This document shows positions 43,201 through 51,494 of a DNA stretch of 64,000 nucleotides, one piece after another. The notes under the pieces are model-generated. The model searched no databases and had not been told where the DNA came from. It saw only the letters and a list, made by a program, of their open reading frames with translations. Source of the stretch: Paracoccus sp. R12_2 (GTDB lineage Bacteria > Pseudomonadota > Alphaproteobacteria > Rhodobacterales > Rhodobacteraceae); contig NZ_JAGHRA010000017.1 of assembly GCF_017744015.1 (NCBI RefSeq), positions 1 through 64,000 of the forward strand, in the 5' to 3' direction. Each line of letters begins with the position of its first letter. Within the stretch, counting starts at the first letter, position 1. A program made the position numbers and the translations under genes.

Positions 43201-44648
43201 GCATCCTGATCTTCTCCGATGCCGGTGGCACCGGGCGCAGCTATCATGCCGATCTCGGGGCCAAGAACCAGCGCCTGCGGGTGCATTACCTCCTTGAGCC
43301 CGGCTGGAAGGCCGACAATGCGATCCAGGGGCTCGGGCGCACCAACCGCACCAATCAGGCGCTGCCGCCGCTGTTTCGACCCGTCGCAACAGACGTGAAG
43401 GGTGAGAAACGGTTCCTCTCCACCATCGCGCGCCGCCTCGACACGCTCGGGGCGATCACCAAGGGGCAGCGCGAAACCGGCGGCCAGAACATGTTCCGCG
43501 CCGAGGACAATCTTGAGAGCCCCTACGCACGCGCGGCGCTGCGACAGTTCTTCTACAAGCTGCGGGCGGGCAAGATCGACGCCTGCTCATATGCCAGGTT
43601 CCAGGAGATGACCGGGCTGACACTCGATGAGGCGGATGGCACGATGAAAGAGAATCTGCCGCCTATCCAGCAGTTCCTGAACCGCTGTCTGGCACTGCGG
43701 ATCGACATGCAGGACGCGATCTTCGAGGCTTTCGGCGGGTTACTTTCGGCCATCATCGAGGACGCACGGCAGGCTGGCACGCTGGACGTCGGGCTAGAGA
43801 CCCTGCGCGCCGAAAAATTCGAGATCGTCGACCGCAAGGTGATCTTCGAACATGAGGCGACGGGGGCGACGGCCACCGCCCTGACCGTTGAGCGTACGGA
43901 TCGAAACGATCCGCTCACCCTGTCCCGCGTGAAAGCCATCTGCGCTGATAACAAAGGCGCGACGCTCTATTGGAACAAGACCTCCAAACGCGCGGCCCTG
44001 ATGGTGAAGGCGCCGGCCTTCATGGATGAGGATGGCGTACCGATCCTGCGGGTGAAACTGCTACGGCCCATGGCGACCGAGATCCTCGCCCTCACCGAGT
44101 TCTCGAAATCGCACTGGGAAGAGATAGACGATGCGATGTTCGAACAGCTCTGGCAGGCTGAGGTCGACGCGGTGCCGCAGTTCACCACATCGAAGATCAC
44201 GCTGATCTGCGGCCTCCTCCTGCCGATCTGGGACCGGCTTCCTGCCGACAACATGCGCATTTACCGCCTGCAGGCCGAGGACGGGGAGCGCGCTATCGGC
44301 CGTCTCGTCAGTCAGGAGCAGCTCCTGAATGTCTATTCACGCCTTGGTCTCGATTGTCAGATCGAGATGTCGCCGCAGGAAGTGCTCAGCGCGGTGATGG
44401 AAGCCAGGACGACCCTGAACCTCCTCGGCGGCTACCAGTTGCGCCGGTCGTTGGTCATGGGACAGCCGAGACTTGAGCTGATCGGCGCGTCGGGCGCGGC
44501 CCTGCCCCGTCTGAAAGCGATGGGTTGTTTTGCCGAGGTGATCCAGTGGAAGACTCGGGTGTTCATCCCAGTGGATGGCACTGACGTGCTGGCGCGGGTT
44601 CTGGCTGAGCACCCGGTGGGTGCCAGCGCAGCGGATGTCGCCGCATGA
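40251..44648 (+). CDS. DNA methylase-strawberry-notch-type helicase fusion
   Basis: About 1465 residues from ATG 40251, preceded by GGAG. Residues 128-230 form an N6-adenine methylase-like domain: QQFSTPLPLA, motif I LEPSTGTGMLAIFA (152-165) and catalytic NPPF (218-221). A superfamily 2 helicase follows, with Walker A GDGTGCGKGRQ near residue 520 and a DESH box near 628, then a strawberry-notch helicase C region (FSDAGGTGRSYHADLGAKNQ in outline). This fusion is a marker of alphaproteobacterial plasmids and ICEs; whether it protects, modifies or remodels the element's DNA is unknown. Confidence 0.88.
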   Translation: MNAHPHSVQLATEPEAPALPDAPRFAQNLMQAAKILVPVFEAGRSIDAAALRAAMEDACGASDTSGAWVWKDAYEAAEVAQILILSRYGALMQRQALSPQAFLTMIERFTALAPSHTRRSEDSIRLQQFSTPLPLAAIVAQAAGFRDDDLMLEPSTGTGMLAIFAKIAGARLALNELADTRRALLGQLFPDAAVSDHDAASIDDRLDRSITPSVVVMNPPFSAANHVEGRFRQATSQHVLSALARLAPGGRLVVITGESFRPSLKSFQSTFQRIGQSADVVFSAPIDGKVFARHGTTIDTRLTVIDKRAAGAEETAPADIDAAYHPICATTSDLLSVVLAHCPERRSPPPCPTTSALSVPSQPTRTNLHALRNAARKETRALAEERAKHPFDDIETAPLDYLPKAWSEPYGTLQDTVYEVYDLQAIRIDGAAEHPTALVQSAAMASVPPPVPSYRPVLPKTLVRDGLLSAPQLESVIYAGNAHETHLKGLFKRGEIEGQLIAAAEGDEGAFRLRKGWFLGDGTGCGKGRQVAGIILDNWLQGRRRSVWVSKSDKLIEDARRDWMALGGRESDIVPLSKFRQGSDIRLPEGILFVTYATLRSAEREGKAARLEQVTSWLGEGFDGVIAFDESHAMANAAGEKSDRGDKKASQQGLAGLALQNAVPDARVLYVSATGATVVGNLAYASRLGLWGTGDFPFVTRAEFVAAMEAGGIAAMEMISRDLKALGLYLARSLSYAGVEYEMLVHELTPAQVAIYDSYADAYQIIHTNLEAALQASGISSETGTLNPQAKSAARSAFESNKQRFFNHLITAMKCPSLIRAIEADLAAGHSAVIQVVSTSEAVMERRLEEIPPSEWDDLQVDFTPRENIMDYLMHSFPTRLFEPYTDESGDLRSRPAVDGDGNHIICREAERRRDELVEHLGALAPVQGALDQILWHFGGEAVAEVTGRKRRIVKTREGRLKVEKRPASSNLGETQAFMDDAKRILIFSDAGGTGRSYHADLGAKNQRLRVHYLLEPGWKADNAIQGLGRTNRTNQALPPLFRPVATDVKGEKRFLSTIARRLDTLGAITKGQRETGGQNMFRAEDNLESPYARAALRQFFYKLRAGKIDACSYARFQEMTGLTLDEADGTMKENLPPIQQFLNRCLALRIDMQDAIFEAFGGLLSAIIEDARQAGTLDVGLETLRAEKFEIVDRKVIFEHEATGATATALTVERTDRNDPLTLSRVKAICADNKGATLYWNKTSKRAALMVKAPAFMDEDGVPILRVKLLRPMATEILALTEFSKSHWEEIDDAMFEQLWQAEVDAVPQFTTSKITLICGLLLPIWDRLPADNMRIYRLQAEDGERAIGRLVSQEQLLNVYSRLGLDCQIEMSPQEVLSAVMEARTTLNLLGGYQLRRSLVMGQPRLELIGASGAALPRLKAMGCFAEVIQWKTRVFIPVDGTDVLARVLAEHPVGASAADVAA

Positions 44649-45691
44649 GCGCGCGGCGCAGCATCGCAGACCTCTCGGCCGCTCTGGCAGACCGTGCCGA
44701 GAGTTTCTGCCGCCAGTATTTCCCCGAGGGTCGTAAGCAGGGCAATTATTGGCAGGTCGGCGACACGTCCGGTGCAAAGGGCCAAAGCCTCGCCATCCGT
44801 CTGCAAGCTCAAGGTGAGCGCAAGGCCGGATCCTGGCAAGATTTCGCGACGGGTGAATATGGCGATCTCATCGACCTGCTGCAGGAACGGCTTGGGTCGG
44901 TCACGCTCAAGGAGACGCTGAGGGAGGCCCGGTCCTTTCTCGGCGAGGCCCCCTGCCCTGCCGCACCTCGAGACACCCAAAGGGCTGAGCGCCCTGATGC
45001 AGCCTCCGCCAAACGCATCGCGCGGGCGCGGAAGCTCTTTGCCGCTGGCAAGCCGGTGCTTGGCACCCCGGCCGCCACCTATCTGCAGGGGCGCGGCATC
45101 ACACGGCTTGGACCTGCCCTGCGCTATCACCCTCGAGTCTTCCTGCGGCAGGGCGAGGACGATCCCGATCAGCCGCGAAGGGCCCCTGCCCTGCTCGCAA
45201 AGATCACCGACAAACGGGGCCAGATCACCGGATGCGCGCGGGTCTATCTCGACCCGTCTACCGACGGGTTGGCCACGATCGAGAGACCCAAACGGATCCT
45301 TGGGCAGCTGCACGGCCATGCCATCCGCTTCTGGGCCGGCGCGGGTCGCTCGGATCTCATCGTCGGCGAAGGGCTCGAAAACACCCTCTCAATCGGAACG
45401 GCTCTCCCGGAGTTCGACCTCGCCTCCTGTCTCACCGCCACCCATCTCGGCCTCTTCATTCCATCGCCGGGGATTCAGCGCATCTGGATCGCGCGGGACA
45501 ATGACGATGCCGGACGCAATGCATCCATAAGATTGCGTAACCAACTGGAATATCGAGGAATTTCCTGCGGTTATCTCGTCCCTGAACTGGGCGATTTCAA
45601 CGATGATCTGCGGACATTTGGCAGAGATGCGCTGCGCCGGTCTCTGTTAGGGGCCATGAAGGCAAACGGTCTGGAGATCGAGGACGGATGA
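44645..45691 (+). CDS. Toprim-domain protein (plasmid primase-like)
   Basis: 348 residues, overlapping the helicase gene by 4 bp. N-terminal half has the CHC2-like/DUF7146 pattern (WQDFATGEYGDLIDLLQ). C-terminal Toprim fold shows Glu in LIVGEGLENTLSIG and the DxD pair in IWIARDNDDAGRN. Such proteins prime or assist replication of incoming plasmid DNA. Coupling with the helicase supports a joint role in DNA processing. Confidence 0.85.
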   Translation: MSARRSIADLSAALADRAESFCRQYFPEGRKQGNYWQVGDTSGAKGQSLAIRLQAQGERKAGSWQDFATGEYGDLIDLLQERLGSVTLKETLREARSFLGEAPCPAAPRDTQRAERPDAASAKRIARARKLFAAGKPVLGTPAATYLQGRGITRLGPALRYHPRVFLRQGEDDPDQPRRAPALLAKITDKRGQITGCARVYLDPSTDGLATIERPKRILGQLHGHAIRFWAGAGRSDLIVGEGLENTLSIGTALPEFDLASCLTATHLGLFIPSPGIQRIWIARDNDDAGRNASIRLRNQLEYRGISCGYLVPELGDFNDDLRTFGRDALRRSLLGAMKANGLEIEDG

Positions 45692-45989
45692 GCGCCAGTC
45701 TCCCCGGTGATGCCGGACAGGGCAAAGGTTCCGCGGGTTCGATCTGATCCCGTTTGGATAAGGGGAGCGATGGACCGGCGGGTCGGGGCAGAGTGCCCCT
45801 CGCCCGGGCAGCAATGCCCCCCGAACCAGAAAATTCCCCTGCCCCTTCGGGCCATTCCTCGCGGGAGCAATTTTCCGGCCTTGGGCGCATTCTCCGCTGC
45901 GCTCCGATCCTGACGGATGCGGCCCGGTCGCCGCCGGTCCTGATATCGCCCCATCCAAATCGGGTCAGATCAAACAGAGGAACCAGACA
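45692..45989. other. GC-rich spacer without a gene
   Basis: About 300 bp between the Toprim and DUF2493 genes, very rich in G+C and with many short complementary blocks (GGGGCA, TGCCCC) that could fold. No open frame with recognisable sequence. It could be a leader with strong structure or a transfer-related site; I cannot tell. Confidence 0.4.
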
Positions 45990-46901
45990 ATGCCCCATCA
46001 GACAGACATCCAAGAGGAGACCGGCGTGACCTCCGGCATCCTCGACCACCTGGCACTTCACGGCGCAACACCGGGACCCGGCGAGACCGATCACCGCCCC
46101 CTGCCCCAGCCCGACGAAGTCGAACTCGCCATGGCGACCCTCTTTGACACCACCATCGGCCTCCTCACTGGCAGCCAGTTGGAAGACAATCTCGAAGAGA
46201 TGCTCTGGTCCCTCACCTCGATCTTCCATCGTCGGCTCACCCATATCCAGAAGCTTCTCGACGACAACGAATTCGAGGTCAGGGAAAGCTTGGGGCTACA
46301 GGACGGCTCCGAGGTCGCCTCGGTCGAACTCGAGCGCCTCCAGATGATCGGGCTCAAGCTCTGGGACCATCGCGACGCCTTCGAGCAGATGCGCGATCTG
46401 GCCGTAGACCACTTCTCGGCCGCCACCGGTTCGCCCTGGCTCCCCCGCACCGGATCCAAGGTCTCACATCGCGGCCTCACCTCCGCCGTGGTGGACAGCC
46501 GGGCCTATCTCTCGGCCAAGCGTCGCAAGGAGACCGAGGTGCACTGCCCCGAAGGCACGCGGATCGCTTTCTCAGGCGGGGACTATCAGGCTTACGATCT
46601 GATATGGTCCGTCCTCGATGCCACCCATGCGAAATACCCCGACATGGTGCTGCTGCATGGTGGCACGCCCAAAGGCGCCGAGATGATCGCGGCCCGCTGG
46701 GCAGATACCCGTGGGATCACCCAGGTGGTCTTCAAGCCCGACTGGAAGAGCCACGGCAAGGCCGCCCCCTTCAAGCGCAACGACAAGATGCTCGAAACCA
46801 TGCCACAGGGTCTGATTGCCACGCCCGGTTCGGGCATCACCGAGAACATCGTCGACAAGGCCCGCAAGCTCGGAATCCGCATCAAGAGGATCGGGGCTTA
46901 G
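45990..46901 (+). CDS. DUF2493/YspA SLOG-family protein
   Basis: 303 residues. The C-terminal third has the DUF2493 (YspA/cpYpsA SLOG) pattern: RIAFSGGDYQAYDLIWSVLD, MVLLHGGTPKGAEMIAARWAD and VVFKPDWKSHGKAAPFKRN, which is a Rossmann-like nucleotide-binding fold. N-terminal helical half is specific to the plasmid group. SLOG proteins bind nucleotides or their derivatives; the substrate here is unknown. It lies downstream of the Toprim gene on the same strand. Confidence 0.85.
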   Translation: MPHQTDIQEETGVTSGILDHLALHGATPGPGETDHRPLPQPDEVELAMATLFDTTIGLLTGSQLEDNLEEMLWSLTSIFHRRLTHIQKLLDDNEFEVRESLGLQDGSEVASVELERLQMIGLKLWDHRDAFEQMRDLAVDHFSAATGSPWLPRTGSKVSHRGLTSAVVDSRAYLSAKRRKETEVHCPEGTRIAFSGGDYQAYDLIWSVLDATHAKYPDMVLLHGGTPKGAEMIAARWADTRGITQVVFKPDWKSHGKAAPFKRNDKMLETMPQGLIATPGSGITENIVDKARKLGIRIKRIGA

Positions 46902-46909
46902 GCCCCGGT

Positions 46910-47203
46910 TCACGCCCCGCGCAAGAGGTCCTGTACGACGGAAGGCTTCTTGGCGATCAATGCCAGCAGAACCTGTGCTGGGCCTGTCGGGTGCCGGCGC
47001 CCGTGTTCCCAGTTCAGGAGCGTACCTTTCGCGACGCCAATGCTCTTCGCAAACTCGGCCTGGGACAGGCCCGTCCGTTGCCGGACTTCGGCGACATCGA
47101 CCTCCGCCACGGAAACTTCATGCACTTTGGCGTCGGCCAAATCGCCATTCGCGAAGGCCAGAGCCTCTTCGAGGCCCTTGGATACGGTTTCAAATGCACT
47201 CAT
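46910..47203 (-). CDS. HigA-like HTH antitoxin
   Basis: 97 residues with an XRE-type HTH in the second half (VRQRTGLSQAEFAKSIGVAKGTLLNWEHG in outline) after a helical N-terminus. It directly follows a RelE/HigB-like toxin gene (4-bp overlap, ATGA). In this toxin-first order the HTH protein is usually the antitoxin and autorepressor. Confidence 0.85.
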   Translation of the reverse strand: MSAFETVSKGLEEALAFANGDLADAKVHEVSVAEVDVAEVRQRTGLSQAEFAKSIGVAKGTLLNWEHGRRHPTGPAQVLLALIAKKPSVVQDLLRGA

Positions 47204-47541
47204 GTTGCGTCTCCATATTTCGCGACAAGCGCCTTGCTCATCTCTACCGCAGCAGCTTGTTCGGTCTTTGACAGGTTGGCTTTCTCATTCTTGGCGAAGA
47301 CCGTGATCAGAAAGATCGGCATATGGGTCCCGCCAAAGACATACACCGTCCTGAAGCCGCCACTCTTGCCGCTCCCCTCTCTCGGGATGCGGACTTTGCG
47401 TAATCCGCCGCCAAGAGAGACGCCCGCTTCCGGATTGGCGGCAATGAAGTTGATCGCCGCCTCACGCTCCTGGTCCGACATGATTGCCTTGGCGCGCCTT
47501 TGGAATTCGGGCAGTTCGACCACTGTCTGCAATCGCGTCAT
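47200..47541 (-). CDS. RelE/HigB-like toxin
   Basis: 113 residues from ATG 47541; an ATG at 47553 (MELTMTRL) is an alternative. Contains LPEFQRRAKAIMSDQEREAAI, the glycine-rich GVSLGGGLRKVRIPREGSGKSGG and TVYVFGGTHMPIFLITVFAKNEKANLS (in outline), the layout of RelE/HigB mRNA interferases of the DUF1044 kind. The pair would stabilise the plasmid. The start codon choice is uncertain. Confidence 0.8.
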   Translation of the reverse strand: MTRLQTVVELPEFQRRAKAIMSDQEREAAINFIAANPEAGVSLGGGLRKVRIPREGSGKSGGFRTVYVFGGTHMPIFLITVFAKNEKANLSKTEQAAAVEMSKALVAKYGDAT

Positions 47542-47550
47542 CGTCAGTTC

Positions 47551-47579
47551 CATATAGGTTTTGGCGGCGTATGTGTCAA
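47551..47579 (-). promoter_or_regulatory. Predicted promoter of the HigBA-like pair
   Basis: On the minus strand TTGACA (complement of 47574-47579) and TATATG (complement of 47551-47556) with a 17-bp spacer. The -10 box is only about 10 bp before the ATG at 47541, so the message would have a very short leader, or the upstream-most start is wrong. Confidence 0.45.
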
Positions 47580-48191
47580 TGACGTATAGTATGCGCACTG
47601 GAAGGGCAAGTTGGCAACTGATGCTAGAGCTAGGCAGTATGCTCTGTCCGTTGGTACCGGCGGCCCTTGACCAAATATCTTGTCGCATTTTCTGACCGAA
47701 CCAACCAGACGGGCTGTCATTTAGGGCTATTGGATGGTTGCGGTGTCTCGTGGCGACCCGGCCTTTCGTTCCACGCTCTGTTCGCGTCGAGCACTCCTCC
47801 GCATCTTGGGCGCTTCAGCGAAGACTATCGGCACGTTAGTGATCCTGGGGATGCGACTTTGACGTCTGGACGATGTCTCATCTTCTGTGAGTTAGTAAGA
47901 AGCCAAGATTCTGGTGGCAACTCCCTCGGCTGTTCACCCAGTTTCCTTCGCGGCCACCGCACTTCTCCCGATGTCTGAGTTGCATGACATGCTGGTCGCA
48001 GCTGTCGTCCCGTCCACAAAGGTTGTCGCCGATCTTTTTCCCCTGACCCACCAAAGAACAGGGGTGGGCCAATCCTCGCGCGGCAAAAAGATCGGCGCCT
48101 GCCCCTCTCCGCTGCGCTTCGCCTTCGGTGTGGCCGGGCCTTGGCCAGCTGCAAGTTGACCATCATTGCAACGCAAACAAGGAGAAGAGCA
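47580..48191. other. Intergenic region before the DUF736 gene
   Basis: About 610 bp without a gene that I can support. Antisense frames here are shadows of G+C-rich sequence. The last 120 bp (about 48061-48175) are GC-rich and similar in style to the spacer at 45692-45989. The DUF736 ribosome site AGGAGAAG lies at its end. Confidence 0.4.
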
Positions 48192-48530
48192 ATGACCACG
48201 AACTGCATCAAATTCACCAGCGCCGACATCGAAACCGCCAAAGGCGTCGGCTCCATCTCGACCCTGACCTTCGACCTCGACATCACGGTCGAACCCGTCG
48301 CGAGCTCGAACCCGATGGCCCCCACGCACCGCGTCCTCGGCCGCTCCCCGCGCGGCAAGCTGGTCGAATGCGGCGGCATCTGGAAGAAGCAGAACAAGGA
48401 GACCGGCGCAGACTACTACACGCTGACCATCCGCGACCACGGCTTCAACGCCAACCTCGGCAAGGCGGCAAGCCAGGACGATCTGTCCCTGCAGGCGATC
48501 ATCCCCTGGGGCCCCAAAGACGCCGCGTGA
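48192..48530 (+). CDS. DUF736 family protein
   Basis: 112 residues from ATG 48192 behind AGGAGA. Typical DUF736 order: an N-terminal TLTFDLDITVEP strand pair, HRVLGRSPRGKLVECGGIWKK in the middle and the NANLGKAASQDDLSLQAIIPW end. DUF736 is one of the most constant small proteins of alphaproteobacterial ICEs and plasmids, of unknown role. Its presence marks the backbone nature of this region. Confidence 0.85.
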   Translation: MTTNCIKFTSADIETAKGVGSISTLTFDLDITVEPVASSNPMAPTHRVLGRSPRGKLVECGGIWKKQNKETGADYYTLTIRDHGFNANLGKAASQDDLSLQAIIPWGPKDAA

Positions 48531-49023
48531 CGCAAAGAATCGGCTGGGGCAACCCAGCCGATTCTCGTTGTCTCCTATGGCACTGACACGATTTATTATG
48601 TGTTGGAGTGGCATGGGCGATGTGTTTGACGGAACCAAGTGACCACGGTTCAGATGTAGAACTTTTCTGATGCAGCTCGCTGCGTGGCTGTCGTGTTTGC
48701 GGATCCGCTAGGCGTTTCGACGCTTCAAGCCATGTGCCGTTTGACAGCCGTGCAGTTACATAAATGTATTTTAAAACAGTAGGTTAAAGTATTTTTACCG
48801 CGCCGTTCGAGTTGAGTGCTGCGCAGAAGGCCGCACCGTTGGTTCCATATGTTGGGCCGCCTTTTTCGCCGCTCACTATAGCTTGTCGCCGCATCTAGAC
48901 TCGATCGTGCTGCGGGAGTGCATAAGCCACCGCGTGAAAATCGTTGTTAAGACTCATTTTTCCGTGTAGATGACACTTTAAAGGGATAAATTGCTGAAAA
49001 AGCGATATTTAGAGGGCAGGCGG
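48531..49023. promoter_or_regulatory. Upstream region of repABC
   Basis: 493 bp without a gene. It contains the first copy of the 16-bp repeat TTTGACAGCCGTGCAG (48740-48755) followed by an A+T-rich stretch (48757-48800), so the repA promoter and an operator or partition site are expected here. The TTGACA inside the repeat could itself be a -35 box. Confidence 0.5.
48740..48755 (+). repeat. 16-bp repeat TTTGACAGCCGTGCAG, copy 1 (upstream of repA)
   Basis: Identical 16-mer to the copies at 50243-50258 and 50268-50283. All copies have the same orientation and flank repA. Probable binding sites of RepA or RepB, for autoregulation or partition. Confidence 0.7.
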
Positions 49024-50235
49024 ATGCGAGATAGGTCATTTACGGCTGATACGAAGGATCAACCCTTCGACGAGATCATCCTTCAACAGGGAGAGCTGAT
49101 TTCTGACCGTCTCAATATGTTGCGGCAGGAACAGTATCCTCCAGATGCCCAGAAAGGTCTACGTCAGTTTTCGCTGGCGGAGGTCGCTTATTATCTCGGC
49201 GTGACCCAGTCGACAATCAAGAAGCTCCACCTAGAAGGTAAGGGGCCTGATCCCGAAACCTCGTCGTCGGGGAGGCGTAGTTATTCAGCTGAGCAAATGC
49301 TCGAACTGCGGGCGTATTTGGACAAGCATGGTCGGCCTGGAAAGCGGCGGTATGTGCCCCATCGGCGTGAAGGTGAGGAACTGCATGTAGTTTCTGTCGT
49401 CAACTTCAAAGGCGGGTCCGGAAAGACGACGACTGCGGCTCATCTGGCTCAGCACTTGGCGCTGAAAGGGCATCGTGTACTGGCGATCGATCTTGACCCG
49501 CAGGCATCACTGACAGCTCTGCATGGTATTCAGCCGGAGCTCGATAATGTTCCATCGCTCTACGAGACGCTCCGCTACGATGATCAACGCAAGCCAATTA
49601 TCGAAGTAATCCGACCAACGAACTTTCCTAACCTTGATATCGTGCCTGCAAGTTTGGAACTTCAAGAGTATGAGTACGATACCCCCGTTGCCTTGACGAG
49701 CAGCGACCCCCACGAGGGGCGCCTTTTCTTCACTCGGATCTCTAAGGCGCTCGACGAAGTCGATGATCGCTATGATGTCGTGGTGATCGATTGCCCACCG
49801 CAGCTTGGCTATCTCACGCTGACCGCACTGACAGCCTCGTCGTCAGTCATCGTCACCGTCCACCCACAGATGCTGGACGTTATGTCGATGAGTCAATTTC
49901 TGCTCATGCTTGGCGGAATCATGAAGACAATACGAGACGCTGGCGCGAACATGCGACTGAAATGGTTTCGCTATCTGGTTACCAGGTTTGAACCCACTGA
50001 TGGCCCTCAGAAGCAGATGGTCGGGTTTCTGCAGGCGATGTTCCCGAACCAGATGCTTACCGCGCCTGTTTTGAAATCCACGGCGATCTCCGACGCTGGG
50101 ATTACTAAACAGACACTCTACGAGGTCGAGCGCTCCCAGTTTGTTCGCACAACTTATGACCGGGCAATCACTTCACTGAACGACGTGAACGATGAGGTTT
50201 CGGAGCTGATCCACAAAGCATGGGGGCGCGAATGA
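49024..50235 (+). CDS. repA: RepA, ParA-type plasmid partition ATPase
   Basis: 403 residues from ATG 49024 (a TTG at 48991 is an alternative start). N-terminal MerR-like HTH (FSLAEVAYYLGVTQSTIKKL) then a ParA ATPase: deviant Walker A KGGSGKTTTAAHLA, ALIDLDPQAS-type A' box (LAIDLDPQAS) and VVIDCPPQLGYLTLTAL. RepA of repABC plasmids moves the partition complex and, with RepB, represses the operon. First gene of the replication module. Confidence 0.95.
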   Translation: MRDRSFTADTKDQPFDEIILQQGELISDRLNMLRQEQYPPDAQKGLRQFSLAEVAYYLGVTQSTIKKLHLEGKGPDPETSSSGRRSYSAEQMLELRAYLDKHGRPGKRRYVPHRREGEELHVVSVVNFKGGSGKTTTAAHLAQHLALKGHRVLAIDLDPQASLTALHGIQPELDNVPSLYETLRYDDQRKPIIEVIRPTNFPNLDIVPASLELQEYEYDTPVALTSSDPHEGRLFFTRISKALDEVDDRYDVVVIDCPPQLGYLTLTALTASSSVIVTVHPQMLDVMSMSQFLLMLGGIMKTIRDAGANMRLKWFRYLVTRFEPTDGPQKQMVGFLQAMFPNQMLTAPVLKSTAISDAGITKQTLYEVERSQFVRTTYDRAITSLNDVNDEVSELIHKAWGRE

Positions 50236-50242
50236 CGACGTC

Positions 50243-50283
50243 TTTGACAGCCGTGCAGATTGATAGTTTTGACAGCCGTGCAG
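50243..50283 (+). repeat. 16-bp repeat copies 2 and 3 (between repA and repB)
   Basis: TTTGACAGCCGTGCAG occurs at 50243-50258 and again at 50268-50283, starting 25 bp apart, in the 103-bp gap between repA and repB. The regular spacing and the third copy upstream of repA suggest protein-binding sites, such as a partition site (parS) for RepB. Confidence 0.75.
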
Positions 50284-50338
50284 ACAGCCATTTGTCCAGA
50301 GTGTTCACGTCTATGATCGCCCAGAAGGAGACAGTTTG

Positions 50339-51334
50339 ATGGCTCGTAAAGACCTCCTGAAAAATGTGATGGCCAGTTCTTCCGAGCAGCCGAAGGACTC
50401 TGGCCGATCAGGCTATGCGATGCGTGGCGCATCAAAGTCCATGAAGGTCTCGATTGACAATCTTGCCGAAAATTCGAAGCGCTTGCTCGAAGGGGAAACC
50501 ATCGTCGAAATCGATCCCCAATTGATCGATGTGTCCTTCATTTCGGATCGTCTCAGCGACGACGACGAGGCCTTCAACGAGCTGAAGGAGTCGATTGCAA
50601 CTGGTCGCCAGGACACTCCAGTACTGCTTCGCCCGCACCCGGATCTGGACGGTCGCTATATGATCGTCTTCGGCCATCGGCGTGTGCGCGTGGCGTCAGC
50701 CCTTGGCCGGAAGGTTCGCGCTGTAGTCAAACCAATGGACGATGTGGCGCACATTCTCGCCCAAGGGCAAGAGAACACGGCGCGCGCGGATCTTTCATTC
50801 ATCGAGAAGGCGCTTTTCGCAAAAAGCCTCCTTGATATGGGGCAGGCGAAGGATGTGATCCAGTCGGCGCTGACCATTGATGGAACGCTGTTGTCGCGCA
50901 TGTTGTCTGTCGCGCAGAACATCCCGAGGCATGTGATTGAGCGGATCGGTCCCGCTAAGCAGATTGGCCGTGACCGCTGGGAGGATTTCAAGAAGCTGGC
51001 TTCGGAGTCTGCGAACCAAAAGGTCCTTGAAGGTGCCTTGGAACTCGAAGGGTTTCACGAGCTGGATAGCGATGCAAGGTTCGAGCTCCTGCACAGCAGA
51101 CTGGCAGAGGCGGGCAGGACACCCAAGCGCAGAAAGACGCGCATGGCACCCAAGAAGCGCACCTGGACCGCCGGCAAAGGCCGCATCAAAGGGGTAATCG
51201 GCCGGTCCGGAAGGGCATTCAGTATTTCGCTGACAGCACAGGATTCAACCGAGTTCGGAGACTTTCTCTCCGGTCGACTGGATCAGCTCTACAGCGAATT
51301 CCTCGCAACAAAAGAGGAGCAGTCGGAACAATGA
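50339..51334 (+). CDS. repB: RepB, ParB-type plasmid partition protein
   Basis: 331 residues from ATG 50339 behind AGAAGGAGAC. ParB/RepB core: LIDVSFISDRLSDD, TPVLLRPHPDLDGRYMIVFGHRRVRVA (in outline), NTARADLSFIEKALFA and an HTH region after it. RepB binds the centromere-like site and works with RepA. The 104 bp before it hold two repeat copies. It is followed by the ctRNA region and repC. Confidence 0.95.
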   Translation: MARKDLLKNVMASSSEQPKDSGRSGYAMRGASKSMKVSIDNLAENSKRLLEGETIVEIDPQLIDVSFISDRLSDDDEAFNELKESIATGRQDTPVLLRPHPDLDGRYMIVFGHRRVRVASALGRKVRAVVKPMDDVAHILAQGQENTARADLSFIEKALFAKSLLDMGQAKDVIQSALTIDGTLLSRMLSVAQNIPRHVIERIGPAKQIGRDRWEDFKKLASESANQKVLEGALELEGFHELDSDARFELLHSRLAEAGRTPKRRKTRMAPKKRTWTAGKGRIKGVIGRSGRAFSISLTAQDSTEFGDFLSGRLDQLYSEFLATKEEQSEQ

Positions 51335-51341
51335 TCTAGGC

Positions 51342-51395
51342 AAAAGAAAAGCCCCCAAGCAGCGTGGCCTGAGAGCTAATCTGAAAAGTTTGGTC
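51342..51395 (-). ncRNA. Predicted counter-transcribed RNA (ctRNA) controlling repC
   Basis: On the minus strand in the repB-repC gap: -35 TTGACA (complement of 51425-51430), 17-bp spacer, -10 TATCTT (complement of 51402-51407), then about 54 nt ending in a hairpin. The stem pairs AGCTCTCAGGC (complement of 51367-51377) with GCTTGGGGGCT (complement of 51350-51360) around a 6-base loop, with three G-U pairs, followed by a T-rich tract. This is the usual place and shape of the repABC antisense RNA that limits RepC and causes incompatibility. Confidence 0.8.
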
Positions 51396-51494
51396 GCTTA
51401 GAAGATACCTCTCCCACGAATCACTGTCAACGATGAACGCTTTTGAGCGAACGGCTTTCTTTTGCCTCCACATAACCGGAGGTGAGATACAGGC

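Noticed and set aside
40800-43389. Minus-strand frames opposite the methylase-helicase gene
   Set aside because: The plus-strand gene shows methylase and helicase motifs throughout; the reverse frames have no motif.
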